From Candidatus Nanopelagicales bacterium (lineage in GTDB: Bacteria > Actinomycetota > Actinomycetes > S36-B12), in the NCBI GenBank assembly GCA_030726915.1, contig JANRCR010000050.1:1-51289 (forward strand): 51,289 nt of DNA. The letters run 5' to 3'. Below, piece after piece: positions 39,065 to 46,990 of this stretch. The translations under genes and the position numbers were made by a program. The number at the start of each line of letters is the position of its first letter. Positions within the stretch are counted from its first letter, which is position 1. The notes under the pieces were generated by a model. It made no database searches. It was given only the letters and a program-made list of their open reading frames with translations, and was not told the origin of the DNA.

Positions 39065-39856
39065 GTGGACCGCGTGCGCGTCGCCCTCTCGACCTCCTCG
39101 GTATTCCCGGAGGGCACCGCAGCCGCGTTCGACATTGCCTCACGACTCGGGTACGACGGCATCGAAGTGATGGTCATGACCGACGCGGTGAGTCAAGATC
39201 CCGTGGCACTGCGCCGGCTGAGTGATCACTATGCGATACCGATCCTGGCGATCCACGCTCCCTGCCTCCTCGTGACCCAGCGGGTATGGGGCACCGATCC
39301 CTGGGTCAAACTTGAGCGTGCCCGTGTCGCCGCGGAGGAGCTTGGTGCCGAGACGGTTGTGGTCCACCCGCCCTTCCGCTGGCAGCGCGACTATGCGCGC
39401 GACTTCGTCTCAGGTTTGGCACGCATGCAGCAGGAGACACCGGTCCGTTTTGCTGTTGAGAACATGTATCCCTGGCGGGCCCGCTCCCGAGAGATCGGCG
39501 CCTACAGTCCCGGATGGGATATTCGTGATGAGGACTACCCGCACACGACCCTGGACCTATCGCACACAGCCGTCTCCGGCACGGACGCCCTCGTCATGGC
39601 TGCCGATCTCGGGGAGCGCATGGTGCATGTCCACCTGGCGGATGGTTCGGGATCAGCCCGTGATGAGCACCTCATCCCCGGACGGGGTCTGCAGCCCTGT
39701 GGTGCCCTGCTGGAGGGCCTGCGCCTGAGTGACTTTGACGGCATTGTGGTCGTGGAGGTCTCCACGCGGCGGGCCCAAACCCGCGCGGAGCGCGAGATCG
39801 AACTCGCTGAGGCACTTGCCTTTGCCCGGCTCCACCTGGATGTGGCCACTCCCTAG
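39065..39856 (+). CDS. Sugar phosphate isomerase/epimerase-like TIM-barrel protein
   Basis: The 263-residue protein resembles xylose isomerase-like AP-endonuclease-2 folds: [55 protein letters not shown] and VVVEVS provide the expected metal-binding His/Glu/Asp series along the barrel strands. A sugar substrate is not identifiable. It corresponds in position to Rv0498 of Mycobacterium (recalled). GTG 39065 has an AACACT element 6 nt upstream, a weaker -10 than others in the window. Confidence 0.85.
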   Translation: MDRVRVALSTSSVFPEGTAAAFDIASRLGYDGIEVMVMTDAVSQDPVALRRLSDHYAIPILAIHAPCLLVTQRVWGTDPWVKLERARVAAEELGAETVVVHPPFRWQRDYARDFVSGLARMQQETPVRFAVENMYPWRARSREIGAYSPGWDIRDEDYPHTTLDLSHTAVSGTDALVMAADLGERMVHVHLADGSGSARDEHLIPGRGLQPCGALLEGLRLSDFDGIVVVEVSTRRAQTRAEREIELAEALAFARLHLDVATP

Positions 39857-39870
39857 GTGTGGCACCCGCC

Positions 39871-39876
39871 TACAGT
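39871..39876 (+). promoter_or_regulatory. -10 box of a predicted leaderless transcript (TetR gene)
   Basis: TACAGT lies 7 nt before the ATG at 39884, with no Shine-Dalgarno. It begins 15 nt after the isomerase stop. Confidence 0.5.
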
Positions 39877-39883
39877 TGGCCTG

Positions 39884-40507
39884 ATGTCGGAGGAATCACC
39901 CGTTGAGTCCCCTCGAGGCAACGGTGAGCAGGTCCGCGATGCGGCGATCTCTGCCGCCCGCAATGCCTTCGCCGCGGGCGGCTATGCCAGGACGACATTC
40001 AAGGGCCTCGCCGCCGCCGCCGGGGTGGCGCCCACGGTTCTACGCAAGTACTACGACTCCAAGGATGCGGTTTTTGCGGCAGCGCTGAAACTCCCCACCG
40101 ATCCCGCGAGCGCGGTGCCGGCCCTGCTCGCGCCGGGAGTCGAGGGGTTGGGCGAGAGACTGGTGCGCTTCACCCTGGACACCCTCGATGACCCCGCAGT
40201 GCGCGATGACCTCATGTCGATGGCCCGCACGGGTGCATCGGCGGCGGCTCTCACAAAGTCACTCCAGGACTACCTCGAGATGACCGTCATCGATCGTGTC
40301 GTGACAACCCTGGGAGTCCCCGACGCCCGCATGCGGGTTGCGCTCATCTCGAGTTACCTCATCGGCATCGCAGCCGGTCGCTACGTCGTACGGATCGAGC
40401 CGCTGGCATCAGCCAGTGAGGAGCATGTCGTGAGGCTCGTCGCCCCCACGATCCAGCTGCTCCTTGATCCCAGGGTGCCCCTAGCGCGCCCTACGTCGAA
40501 AGGATGA
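39884..40507 (+). CDS. TetR/AcrR-family regulator
   Basis: The N-terminal helix-turn-helix reads AARNAFAAGGYARTTFKGLA then GVAPTVLRKYYDSKDAVF, followed by a helical effector domain; total 207 residues. ATG 39884 is preferred over an upstream in-frame start at 39857 because a TACAGT box sits 7 nt before it. The gene ends 4 nt before proC, so autoregulation together with proC is possible. Target unknown. Confidence 0.87.
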   Translation: MSEESPVESPRGNGEQVRDAAISAARNAFAAGGYARTTFKGLAAAAGVAPTVLRKYYDSKDAVFAAALKLPTDPASAVPALLAPGVEGLGERLVRFTLDTLDDPAVRDDLMSMARTGASAAALTKSLQDYLEMTVIDRVVTTLGVPDARMRVALISSYLIGIAAGRYVVRIEPLASASEEHVVRLVAPTIQLLLDPRVPLARPTSKG

Positions 40508-40511
40508 CGAC

Positions 40512-41300
40512 ATGATTGGCATCATCGGTGCCGGGGCGATGGGCGAGGTCTTCGTGGCGGGCTTCCTCCGACAGGGCATCGGACCCGACCGCCTTGTCAT
40601 CGCCGAGAAGCGCGAGGGGCGTGCTCGCGAACTCGTCGAGCGGTACGGCGTGCGTGTGGTTACACCCGCGGAAGCCGCGGGTGAATGCGCGACGATCCTC
40701 CTGCTGGTGAAGCCGCAGGATGTGGCCTCCGTGCTGGGAGAGATCCAACCGGTCCTGGCCGATGGTACGGTCGTCATCTCACTCGCTGCCGGCGTCCGAC
40801 TCGCCACATTGGAGTCAGCGCTGCCCGGAGTCGCCGTTGTTCGCGCCATGCCCAACACTCCGGCGCTCGTGGACCTGGGCATCACCGCGATCTCGCCCGG
40901 CACCTCGTGCACGACCGAGCAGGCCGCGTACGTCGAAGGACTGCTGTCAGCCGTAGGTCCCGTGGTCCGCGTGTCCGAGGACCTCCAGGATGCGGTGACG
41001 GCGACGTCAGGATCGGGACCCGCCTACGTCTTCCTCCTGATCGAGGCGATGGTGGCCGCTGCCGTGGATCTGGGACTCCCGGCGGATATCGCTCGAGACC
41101 TGGTCCGCACCACGGTTGTGGGGGCAGCGACGATGGCCGCCCAGCCGACCGCGGACGTGGGGGTCCTACGTCAGCAGGTCACGTCACCGGGCGGCACCAC
41201 AGCGGCCGCCCTGGCCGTCTTTGAGGCCGAGGGCTTCCCGCGGATCGTGGGCGCGGCGATGACGGCAGCGCGGGACCGCGGCCGGGAGCTGGGCGCGTGA
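40512..41300 (+). CDS. proC: Pyrroline-5-carboxylate reductase
   Basis: The Rossmann motif is MIGIIGAGAMGEVFVAGFL. The later MPNTPALVDLGITAI and the signature SGSGPAYVFLLIEAM with VTSPGGTTAAAL are diagnostic for ProC, which reduces pyrroline-5-carboxylate to proline with NAD(P)H. It is 262 residues from ATG 40512, with AAAGGA at 40499-40504. The stop overlaps acuC by 4 nt. Confidence 0.96.
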   Translation: MIGIIGAGAMGEVFVAGFLRQGIGPDRLVIAEKREGRARELVERYGVRVVTPAEAAGECATILLLVKPQDVASVLGEIQPVLADGTVVISLAAGVRLATLESALPGVAVVRAMPNTPALVDLGITAISPGTSCTTEQAAYVEGLLSAVGPVVRVSEDLQDAVTATSGSGPAYVFLLIEAMVAAAVDLGLPADIARDLVRTTVVGAATMAAQPTADVGVLRQQVTSPGGTTAAALAVFEAEGFPRIVGAAMTAARDRGRELGA

Positions 41301-42493
41301 GCGATTCTGTCGCCTTCCTGTGGGACGACGCCCTGAGCGCCTACGACTTCGGACCGGGCCACCCCCTAGCGCCGATCCGCGTGCAACTCGCGATGCGACT
41401 GGCGCGCGATTTTGGACTATTGGATTCACCCGCCGTCACCATGGGTGTCCCGGTCATACCTGCGAGCCTGGACGAGATCGCGGCCGTTCACGACCCTGCC
41501 TATATCGAGGCGGTGCAGCGAGCTTCACGTGATCCGCGTGCGGTCGACTTCGTGCGCGGTCTCGGCACCGCGGACGACCCGATCTTCGCCGGGATGCACG
41601 ATGCTGCGGCACTCGTCGCGGGGGCGACGTTGGCTGCGGCGCGCGAAGTGCACTCCGGCCGTGCCCAACATGCCATCAACATCGCCGGAGGATTGCATCA
41701 TGCGATGCCGGGGCAGGCTGCTGGCTTTTGCGTCTACAACGACATCGGCGTGGCCATCGCATGGCTTCTCGCCCAGGGTATTGAGCGCATCGCGTACATC
41801 GATGTGGATGTGCACCACGGAGATGGTGTCCAGGCGATGTTCTACGACGACCCCCGCGTCCTGACGATGTCAATCCATGAAAGCCCACTCACGCTCTTCC
41901 CCGGCACGGGTTTTGCGGATGAAATAGGAGGCCCCGGAGCCCTGGGAAGTGCCGTAAACATTGCCCTTCCTGCCGGTACAGGGGATCAGGGGTGGCTGCG
42001 CGCCTTCCATGCCGTTGTGCCCATGGTGCTGCAGTCCTTCAACCCGCAGATCATCGTGAGCCAACAGGGGTGCGACACACATATTGATGACCCGCTCGCT
42101 CATCTTTCACTCACCATGGACGGGCAGAGGGCTTCGTACGAAGCCATTCATCGGTGGGCGCATCGCTATGCCGATGGTCGTTGGATTGCTGTCGGCGGAG
42201 GTGGCTACGAGTGGGTTGATGTCGTGCCGCGCGCATGGACGCATTTGATCGCCGAGGCTGCAGGTGCACCGATCGCCCCCGAGACACCGACACCGGAGTC
42301 ATTCCGCGCCTTCGTTGCCGAGTCGATGGGCCGTCCGGGTCCGGCACGGATGACCGATGGACGTCATCCCTGGGCCAAGCCGTTTGAGCAGGGGTTCGAT
42401 CCGTCCGATCCCGTGGATGCATCGGTGGCGGCCACCCGTAGCGCTGTCTTCCCGTGGCACGGGCTCGAGGCGGATCCGGACCCGTGGTTCTAG
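41297..42493 (+). CDS. acuC: AcuC-like class I histone-deacetylase-family protein
   Basis: The 398-residue zinc deacetylase has GGLHHAMPGQAAGFCVYNDI with the paired catalytic histidines, YIDVDVHHGDGVQAMFYDD with Asp/His zinc ligands, and GGGGYEW near the C-terminal third. AcuC deacetylates acetyl-CoA synthetase and other acetyl-lysine proteins. It starts with GTG in a 4-nt overlap with proC. Confidence 0.93.
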   Translation: MSDSVAFLWDDALSAYDFGPGHPLAPIRVQLAMRLARDFGLLDSPAVTMGVPVIPASLDEIAAVHDPAYIEAVQRASRDPRAVDFVRGLGTADDPIFAGMHDAAALVAGATLAAAREVHSGRAQHAINIAGGLHHAMPGQAAGFCVYNDIGVAIAWLLAQGIERIAYIDVDVHHGDGVQAMFYDDPRVLTMSIHESPLTLFPGTGFADEIGGPGALGSAVNIALPAGTGDQGWLRAFHAVVPMVLQSFNPQIIVSQQGCDTHIDDPLAHLSLTMDGQRASYEAIHRWAHRYADGRWIAVGGGGYEWVDVVPRAWTHLIAEAAGAPIAPETPTPESFRAFVAESMGRPGPARMTDGRHPWAKPFEQGFDPSDPVDASVAATRSAVFPWHGLEADPDPWF

Positions 42494-42547
42494 CCTCGGC
42501 GCTCGCCCCCGATGTGGGTCCGACGGACTGCCCACTAGGGTCGATTT

Positions 42548-42553
42548 TAGAAT
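42548..42553 (+). promoter_or_regulatory. -10 box upstream of the HTH gene
   Basis: TAGAAT is the best -10 match in the 143-nt gap after acuC. Transcription would start near 42560, giving a leader of about 77 nt with a good Shine-Dalgarno (AAGGAG 42625-42630). The -35 region is weak. Confidence 0.45.
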
Positions 42554-42636
42554 CTGGGTGACGAGCGGTGAATGGTGGAGTACCGTCGCGACGTCACGCG
42601 GTGCGAGACATTCCGACCGGAGTCAAGGAGCAGAGC

Positions 42637-42843
42637 ATGAGTGGTGGATCAGAGCGTCCGCTGGCGGAGGTGCGTTTCCTCACTGTCGCCGAGGTGGCTT
42701 CGCTGATGCGAGTGTCCAAGATGACGGTCTACCGCCTGGTCCACGCTGGCGAACTCCCTGCGGTGCGCGTCGGCCGCTCATTCCGGGTCCCGGAGCAGGC
42801 AGTGCACGACTATCTGCGGGTCTCCTACATCGAAGCTGGCTGA
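42637..42843 (+). CDS. BldC/excisionase-type helix-turn-helix protein (Rv0500A-like)
   Basis: The 68-residue protein is a MerR-like winged HTH: FLTVAEVASLMRVSKMTVYR, then ELPAVRVGRSFRVPEQAVHD. It is very close to my recollection of mycobacterial Rv0500A. It probably acts as a small DNA-binding regulator of developmental or envelope genes. The start is ATG 42637, which has AAGGAG at 42625-42630 with 6-nt spacing; the 23 residues from 42568 upstream are not conserved-looking. proC, this gene, bS22 and the epimerase keep the same order in Mycobacterium. Confidence 0.88.
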   Translation: MSGGSERPLAEVRFLTVAEVASLMRVSKMTVYRLVHAGELPAVRVGRSFRVPEQAVHDYLRVSYIEAG

Positions 42844-42874
42844 CTCCGCATCCGAGGGACCCCAGCCGATCGGA

Positions 42875-42880
42875 TAGGGT
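42875..42880 (+). promoter_or_regulatory. Possible -10 box for bS22
   Basis: TAGGGT lies about 54 nt before the bS22 start, between it and the HTH stop. The -35 region is unconvincing. It would let the tiny ribosomal gene be transcribed at its own level. Confidence 0.3.
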
Positions 42881-42901
42881 CAGGGTTTCCCGGAATGCTG
42901 C

Positions 42902-42916
42902 CGGGGTTCGACCCCG
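42902..42916 (+). other. Perfect hairpin before the bS22 gene
   Basis: CGGGGT-TCG-ACCCCG forms a 6-bp stem with a 3-nt loop, 17 nt before the bS22 ATG. It resembles a tRNA T-arm by sequence only; the loop is too short. A processing, attenuation or translation-control role is possible. Confidence 0.4.
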
Positions 42917-42933
42917 AATGAATGAGGTAACCG

Positions 42934-43032
42934 ATGGGCTCGGTGGTCAAGAAGCGCCGCAAGCGCATGGCCAAGAAGAAGCACCGCAAACTCCTAAAGC
43001 GCACGCGCGTCCAGCGCCGCAACAAGAAGTAG
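42934..43032 (+). CDS. 30S ribosomal protein bS22 (AURKAIP1/COX24-type)
   Basis: This 32-residue, extremely basic peptide ([20 protein letters not shown], then [12 protein letters not shown]) is the mycobacterial Rv0500B/bS22 type, a small protein of the actinobacterial 30S subunit with a mitochondrial AURKAIP1 counterpart. It is too short for many gene finders. ATG 42934 has TGAGG upstream, and the stop TAG is at 43030-43032. It is followed 7 nt later by the epimerase gene and preceded by the HTH gene, an order conserved in actinomycetes. Confidence 0.93.
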   Translation: MGSVVKKRRKRMAKKKHRKLLKRTRVQRRNKK

Positions 43033-43039
43033 CCCCGCG

Positions 43040-44071
43040 GTGGGTCGCGTCGTGCTGGTCACGGGTGCCTCCCGCCATCTGGGTGGTCTCATGGTCCGGG
43101 CCCTGGCCCGGGATCCCGGAGTTGCTCGCGTCATAGGTGTTGACGTGGTCCCACCGCATCGACCCCTACCCGGGGCTGAATTCATCCGTGCCGATATTCG
43201 CAATCCCGTGATCGGCAAGGTGCTCCGCTCCGCGGATGTTGACACCGTGGTTCACATGGGAGTCATCGCGACCCCCATGCAGGCCGGCGGTCGCACAGCG
43301 ATGAAAGAGATCAACGTCATCGGGACGATGCAGTTGCTGGCCGCGTGCCAAAAGGCTCCATCTGTGACTCGCGTCATCGTGAAGTCGTCCTCGTCGGTCT
43401 ATGGAGCAGGCCCCCGTGATCCGGCGCTCTTCACCGAAGACATGTCGCCGCAGCACCCTCCAACGTCCGGATGGGCCAAGGACTCTGTCGAGGTTGAGGG
43501 CTACGTGCGAGGGTTCGCGCGTCGCCGCCCGGATGTATCCGTGGCCATCCTGCGACTCGCCAATGTCATTGGCCCTCGCGTCGAGACGGCCATGACCGAG
43601 TACTTCACCCTCCCCGTAGTGCCGACCGTCCTGGGCTACGACGCACGACTGCAATTCGTCCACGAGGACGATGCCATCTCCGCACTTCACCGTGCGACGA
43701 GCAGCGGGATCTCCGGTGTCTTCAATATTGCGGGGGAGGGGATCATTGCCCTGTCCCAAGCGGTACGTCGCACCGGACGACCGAGCGTCCCCGTGCCGGG
43801 TGCACTGCTCGGGATCGTGGGTCGGGGCATCGCACCGACCCGGCTGGTGGACTTCTCCCGAGAGCAGGTTCGCTTCCTCACCTACGGCCGAGGCATCGAC
43901 ACCTCCCGGGCCACCCGTGACCTCGGATTCACCGCACGTCGCAGTACGGCGGTGGCATTTGATGAGTTCCTCGGAGGGTATGACCTCAGTCCCGCGCTCG
44001 CGGAGTCGGTCATCTCCGGGGTCACGTCTGCCGCGCGGATGTTGACTACCCGGGGCGGCTCCCGTGCCTGA
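43040..44071 (+). CDS. NAD-dependent epimerase/dehydratase-like protein (atypical SDR)
   Basis: The extended SDR fold is clear: VVLVTGASRHLGGLMVRAL at the N-terminus, VVHMGVIATP, and VKSSSSVYGAG. The catalytic YxxxK is not evident: where it is expected the sequence reads SGWAKDSVEVEGYVRG, with Trp instead of Tyr. It may therefore be catalytically different or a NAD(H)-binding sensor. The mycobacterial Rv0501 sits in the same place, also labelled GalE-like. GTG 43040, 343 residues. It overlaps the acyltransferase by 8 nt. Confidence 0.83.
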   Translation: MGRVVLVTGASRHLGGLMVRALARDPGVARVIGVDVVPPHRPLPGAEFIRADIRNPVIGKVLRSADVDTVVHMGVIATPMQAGGRTAMKEINVIGTMQLLAACQKAPSVTRVIVKSSSSVYGAGPRDPALFTEDMSPQHPPTSGWAKDSVEVEGYVRGFARRRPDVSVAILRLANVIGPRVETAMTEYFTLPVVPTVLGYDARLQFVHEDDAISALHRATSSGISGVFNIAGEGIIALSQAVRRTGRPSVPVPGALLGIVGRGIAPTRLVDFSREQVRFLTYGRGIDTSRATRDLGFTARRSTAVAFDEFLGGYDLSPALAESVISGVTSAARMLTTRGGSRA

Positions 44072-44945
44072 TGCTCGCGTCATCCCCTTGGATCCCGAAG
44101 GTCATCAGCCGACGGCGACGCCGTCGCCGCGGAGCACCTTCTGGGACTTTGTGCGTCGCCGGATCATGGGTAACTATGTGGTCGATGACTTCGGTTTTGA
44201 TGCTGACCTCACCGAGCACCTGCTCCTGCCCCCACTTCGACCACTGTTTGAGCGCTGGTTCCGCGTGGAGGTGCGCGGGATCGATCGGGTGCCGAGCGAG
44301 GGCGGCGCGCTGATTGTCGCCAATCACTCGGGCACGATCGCGGTGGATTCCGTCATGACGCAGATGGCGCTCTTTGACCATCATCCAGCCCATCGTCACC
44401 TGCGCATGCTCGGTGCGGACCTTGTGTTCGACACTCCCTTCGTCGGTGAGGTTGCCCGCAAGGCTGGTCACACGCTTGCCTGCATGCCCGACGCACAGCG
44501 GTTGCTCTCCCGCGGAGAAGTCGTCGGAGTGTGGCCCGAGGGCTTCAAGGGCATAGGCAAGCCCTTCAGCGAGCGATACAAACTGCAGCGTTTCGGGCGC
44601 GGAGGTTTTGTCTCGGCTGCCTTGCGGGCCCGGGTGCCGATCATTCCCACCGCGATTGTGGGGGCCGAGGAGATCTACCCCATGATCGGCAACATCTCAC
44701 CCCTGGCGCGACTCCTGGGGCTGCCCTACGTGCCCGTGACACCGACCTTCCCGTGGCTGGGTCCCCTCGGACTTATCCCGCTGCCTAGTCGGTGGATCAT
44801 CGAATTCGGAGAGCCGGTGCACACCGAGGACCTGGTGGGGGACATTGATGACCCCATGGCGGTGCTCGAACTCACCGATGCGGTGCGGGAGCGGATCCAG
44901 CAGTCGCTGTATCGGCTCCTGGTCCAGCGTGAGTCGACCTTCTAA
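44064..44945 (+). CDS. Lysophospholipid acyltransferase family protein (PlsC-like)
   Basis: The 293-residue protein has the acyltransferase NHSG block (ANHSGTIAVDSVM), though the HX4D spacing is stretched as in the Rv0502-type family, then VWPEGFKGIGKPFSERY, and VPIIPTAIVGAEEIYP, which correspond to motifs III and IV. It would acylate lysophosphatidate or a related lipid at the membrane. GTG 44064 overlaps the epimerase by 8 nt. It is convergent with the HAD gene; a hairpin lies between. Confidence 0.87.
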   Translation: MPDARVIPLDPEGHQPTATPSPRSTFWDFVRRRIMGNYVVDDFGFDADLTEHLLLPPLRPLFERWFRVEVRGIDRVPSEGGALIVANHSGTIAVDSVMTQMALFDHHPAHRHLRMLGADLVFDTPFVGEVARKAGHTLACMPDAQRLLSRGEVVGVWPEGFKGIGKPFSERYKLQRFGRGGFVSAALRARVPIIPTAIVGAEEIYPMIGNISPLARLLGLPYVPVTPTFPWLGPLGLIPLPSRWIIEFGEPVHTEDLVGDIDDPMAVLELTDAVRERIQQSLYRLLVQRESTF

Positions 44946-44951
44946 AATCGG

Positions 44952-44967
44952 TCGCCGGTGTCGGCGA
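44952..44967. terminator. Bidirectional terminator-like hairpin between convergent genes
   Basis: TCGCCG-GTGT-CGGCGA lies between the acyltransferase stop (44945) and the HAD stop (44984). On the minus strand it is followed by a short T-run (ACCGATTTTAG), which supports termination of the HAD transcript. Confidence 0.5.
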
Positions 44968-44983
44968 TTCGGTGGCGAGTGAT

Positions 44984-45853
44984 TTAGCGACGTACGAGTC
45001 GGCCCACCGCGAATCCTGCGGAGATGCCCAGGCCGATCCCGACGCCGCCGGCAAGTGCGGGCACCGCGATACGACGTACCTTCTCACGTCGTCGAAAGTC
45101 GCGGATGGGCCAGTCATTGGCCCGAGCGTGAGCGCGGAGCAGCGGGTCGGGATTAATGGCAAACGGATGACCGACAAGGGACAGCATCGGAATGTCGTTT
45201 GCCGAATCTGAGTAGGCCGAGCAGCGATCCAGATCCAAACCCTCCCGGTCGGCAATGGCGCGCACAGCCTCGGCCTTCGCCAGCCCGTGCAGAGGAGCGC
45301 CCACGAGTCGTCCGGTGTAAACACCGTTGCGGACTTCGGCGACGGTGCCCAGCGCTCCGGTGAGCCCAAGGTCCTTCGCGATGATCGTTGCGAGTTCGAC
45401 CGGTGTCGCCGTGACGAGCCATACCCGCTGACCCGCGTCGAGATGGCCCTGGGCGAGGGCCAGGGTGCCCGGGATGAGTTTGTCGGACATCTCCTCGGAG
45501 AAGATGCGCTCACCGAGGTCCACGAGCTCATCCACGCGACGGTCCTTGACGAATGACAGGGCCGACGCGGTAGCCGAAGCCATATCCTCGAGGTCTTCTG
45601 ATCCGCTGAGCACGAACTTCACCTGTCGGCGACCGAAGTCGACGATCTGATGCATATTGAAGAACTTGCGTCGAGCCAGGCCGACGGCAAAGTGGAAGAT
45701 GCTGGCGCCGCGCATGATCGTGTTATCAACATCGAAGAATGCCGCGGATGTCGGATCCATGGGGACGCCGACTCCCGGCTCGACATCTGCGGCGGCTGCC
45801 GCGGCTTCGCCCGCGCGGCGGTATGCGGGCAGGATCGGCGAGCGGCGGGGCAT
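44984..45853 (-). CDS. HAD-IB phosphatase with C-terminal membrane segment (SerB1-like)
   Basis: The DxDxT nucleophile motif is FFDVDNTIMRGAS with Asp41 and Asp43. LVTATPVELA and AYSDSANDIPML supply the later HAD motifs. A hydrophobic C-terminus (about 260-285, rich in Gly/Ala) looks like a tail anchor. The family member at the same position in Mycobacterium is annotated SerB1 (recalled Rv0505c), but lysophospholipid phosphatase activity is another option, fitting the neighbouring acyltransferase. ATG 45853 is chosen because TACCCT lies 6 nt upstream; GTG 45874 would add seven residues. 289 residues. Confidence 0.87.
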   Translation of the reverse strand: MPRRSPILPAYRRAGEAAAAAADVEPGVGVPMDPTSAAFFDVDNTIMRGASIFHFAVGLARRKFFNMHQIVDFGRRQVKFVLSGSEDLEDMASATASALSFVKDRRVDELVDLGERIFSEEMSDKLIPGTLALAQGHLDAGQRVWLVTATPVELATIIAKDLGLTGALGTVAEVRNGVYTGRLVGAPLHGLAKAEAVRAIADREGLDLDRCSAYSDSANDIPMLSLVGHPFAINPDPLLRAHARANDWPIRDFRRREKVRRIAVPALAGGVGIGLGISAGFAVGRLVRR

Positions 45854-45859
45854 GGGCCC

Positions 45860-45865
45860 AGGGTA
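45860..45865 (-). promoter_or_regulatory. -10 box of a predicted leaderless transcript (HAD gene)
   Basis: On the minus strand TACCCT lies 6 nt before the ATG at 45853 and so decides the start over GTG 45874. Confidence 0.5.
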
Positions 45866-45906
45866 GGCGGTCACCTCAGTGACGGGGGGTGCGCGAGACT
45901 GGGGGC

Positions 45907-46149
45907 GTGGATGATCCCCGCGTCGTGCTCATCGGCAAACCCGGTTGTCATCTGTGTGATGACGCCCGCGTGGTCATCGACCAGGTGTGCGGGGACCTGG
46001 GCATCCCGTGGGTAGAAAAGTCCATCCTCGACGATCCCGATCTCGCCGACCGCTACTGCGAGCAGATCCCGGTCACCCTCGTGGATGGTGCGGTTCACGA
46101 CTTCTGGAGGGTCGACCCCGAGCGCCTCAAGGGAGCCTTAATCCGATAA
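45907..46149 (+). CDS. Glutaredoxin-like protein (DUF836, Rv0508-like)
   Basis: The 80-residue thioredoxin-fold protein has the dithiol site GKPGCHLCDDARVV and a cis-proline strand QIPVTLVDGAV, typical of small glutaredoxin-like DUF836 members. It could reduce disulfides or carry redox signals. It lies just upstream of rex, as I recall in Streptomyces. GTG 45907 is chosen; a weak GAGACT element lies 6 nt upstream. The frame is open from 45889. Confidence 0.8.
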   Translation: MDDPRVVLIGKPGCHLCDDARVVIDQVCGDLGIPWVEKSILDDPDLADRYCEQIPVTLVDGAVHDFWRVDPERLKGALIR

Positions 46150-46173
46150 TCGGTTGTAGGCGTCCGTTGAGGT

Positions 46174-46203
46174 TTGTACCGATCGTTCACAAGTCCCTAC
46201 CCT
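46174..46203 (+). promoter_or_regulatory. Candidate rex promoter overlapped by a partial Rex operator
   Basis: TTGTAC (46174-46179) and TACCCT (46198-46203) with an 18-nt spacer form a plausible promoter; transcription would start near 46210. The same -35 region is covered by TTGTACCGATCGTTCACAA (46174-46192). Its right half GTTCACAA is a perfect Rex half-site. The left half matches only TTGT, and the spacing is one base longer than the usual 18-bp Rex site. Confidence 0.35.
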
Positions 46204-46245
46204 GGGGTCGCTGCATTCGCGTCTTCCCTTCAGGTAGGTCCCACC

Positions 46246-46929
46246 GTGTCCCTTCACATAGCGCCGTCGCGCGCACGTGCTCAGGTGCCCACCGCCACTA
46301 TTGAGCGCCTTCCCGCGTATCTGCATGTCCTAGAACACCTGCGGGACGCCGGCATCACCACCGTGTCGTCGGTCGACCTGGCCGCACGTAGCGGAGTCAC
46401 AAGCGCCAAACTCCGCAAGGACCTGTCTCACCTCGGCTCCTACGGCACCCGCGGCGTGGGCTACGACGTGGACTTCTTGCATCGCAGCATTGCCGACTGG
46501 CTGGGCGTGCGGCAGCCGCTGGATGTTGTCATTGTCGGTGTGGGCAACCTTGGCCATGCCTTGGCCGCCTACCGCGGTTTTGCGGGCGGAGGCTTCCGCA
46601 TTGTCGGGCTCATCGATGTCGATCCGGATGTCATCGGTCGCACTGTTGCGTGTGGAGATGCACTCATCACCGTCCGTCCCCTCGCCGACCTGGAATTCAT
46701 CGCGGGCCGCGCTCAGATCGGTGTCATCGCCACACCGGATGCATCTGCCCAGGCGGTCTGTGATCGGCTCGTTGCGGCGGGCATCAGCCTCATTCTCAGT
46801 TTTGCCCCCCGATTCCTATCCGTAGCCCCGGGAGTCGAGGTCCGCGCCATCGACATGAGCGTGGAGCTCCAAATTCTTGCCTTCCGTCAACGTCAGACGC
46901 CCCTGAGCGCCGGGGCGGTGAGCGCCTGA
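46246..46929 (+). CDS. rex: Redox-sensing transcriptional repressor Rex
   Basis: It has 227 residues with an N-terminal winged helix (VDLAARSGVTSAKLRKDLSH, LGSYGTRGVGYDV) and a Rossmann domain IVGVGNLGHALAAYRGF that senses the NADH/NAD ratio. Rex represses respiratory genes when NADH is low. GTG 46246 gives the family-typical N-terminus (TIERLPAYLHVLE) with AGGTAGG upstream; the frame from 46174 begins in the putative operator. In Streptomyces rex leads a rex-hemACD operon; here the next gene is cobA-hemD, 61 nt on, with no hemA or hemC. Confidence 0.95.
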   Translation: MSLHIAPSRARAQVPTATIERLPAYLHVLEHLRDAGITTVSSVDLAARSGVTSAKLRKDLSHLGSYGTRGVGYDVDFLHRSIADWLGVRQPLDVVIVGVGNLGHALAAYRGFAGGGFRIVGLIDVDPDVIGRTVACGDALITVRPLADLEFIAGRAQIGVIATPDASAQAVCDRLVAAGISLILSFAPRFLSVAPGVEVRAIDMSVELQILAFRQRQTPLSAGAVSA

Positions 46930-46990
46930 TCCGCCGCCCGCCCGCCCACAATCCATCTATTCGCCTCAACCTCGAAGGGGAATTCACCCC

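Noticed and set aside
42902-42916. tRNA T-arm-like sequence GGGGTTCGACCCC
   Set aside because: The loop has 3-5 nt instead of 7, and no acceptor, D or anticodon arm is found around it; kept only as a hairpin.
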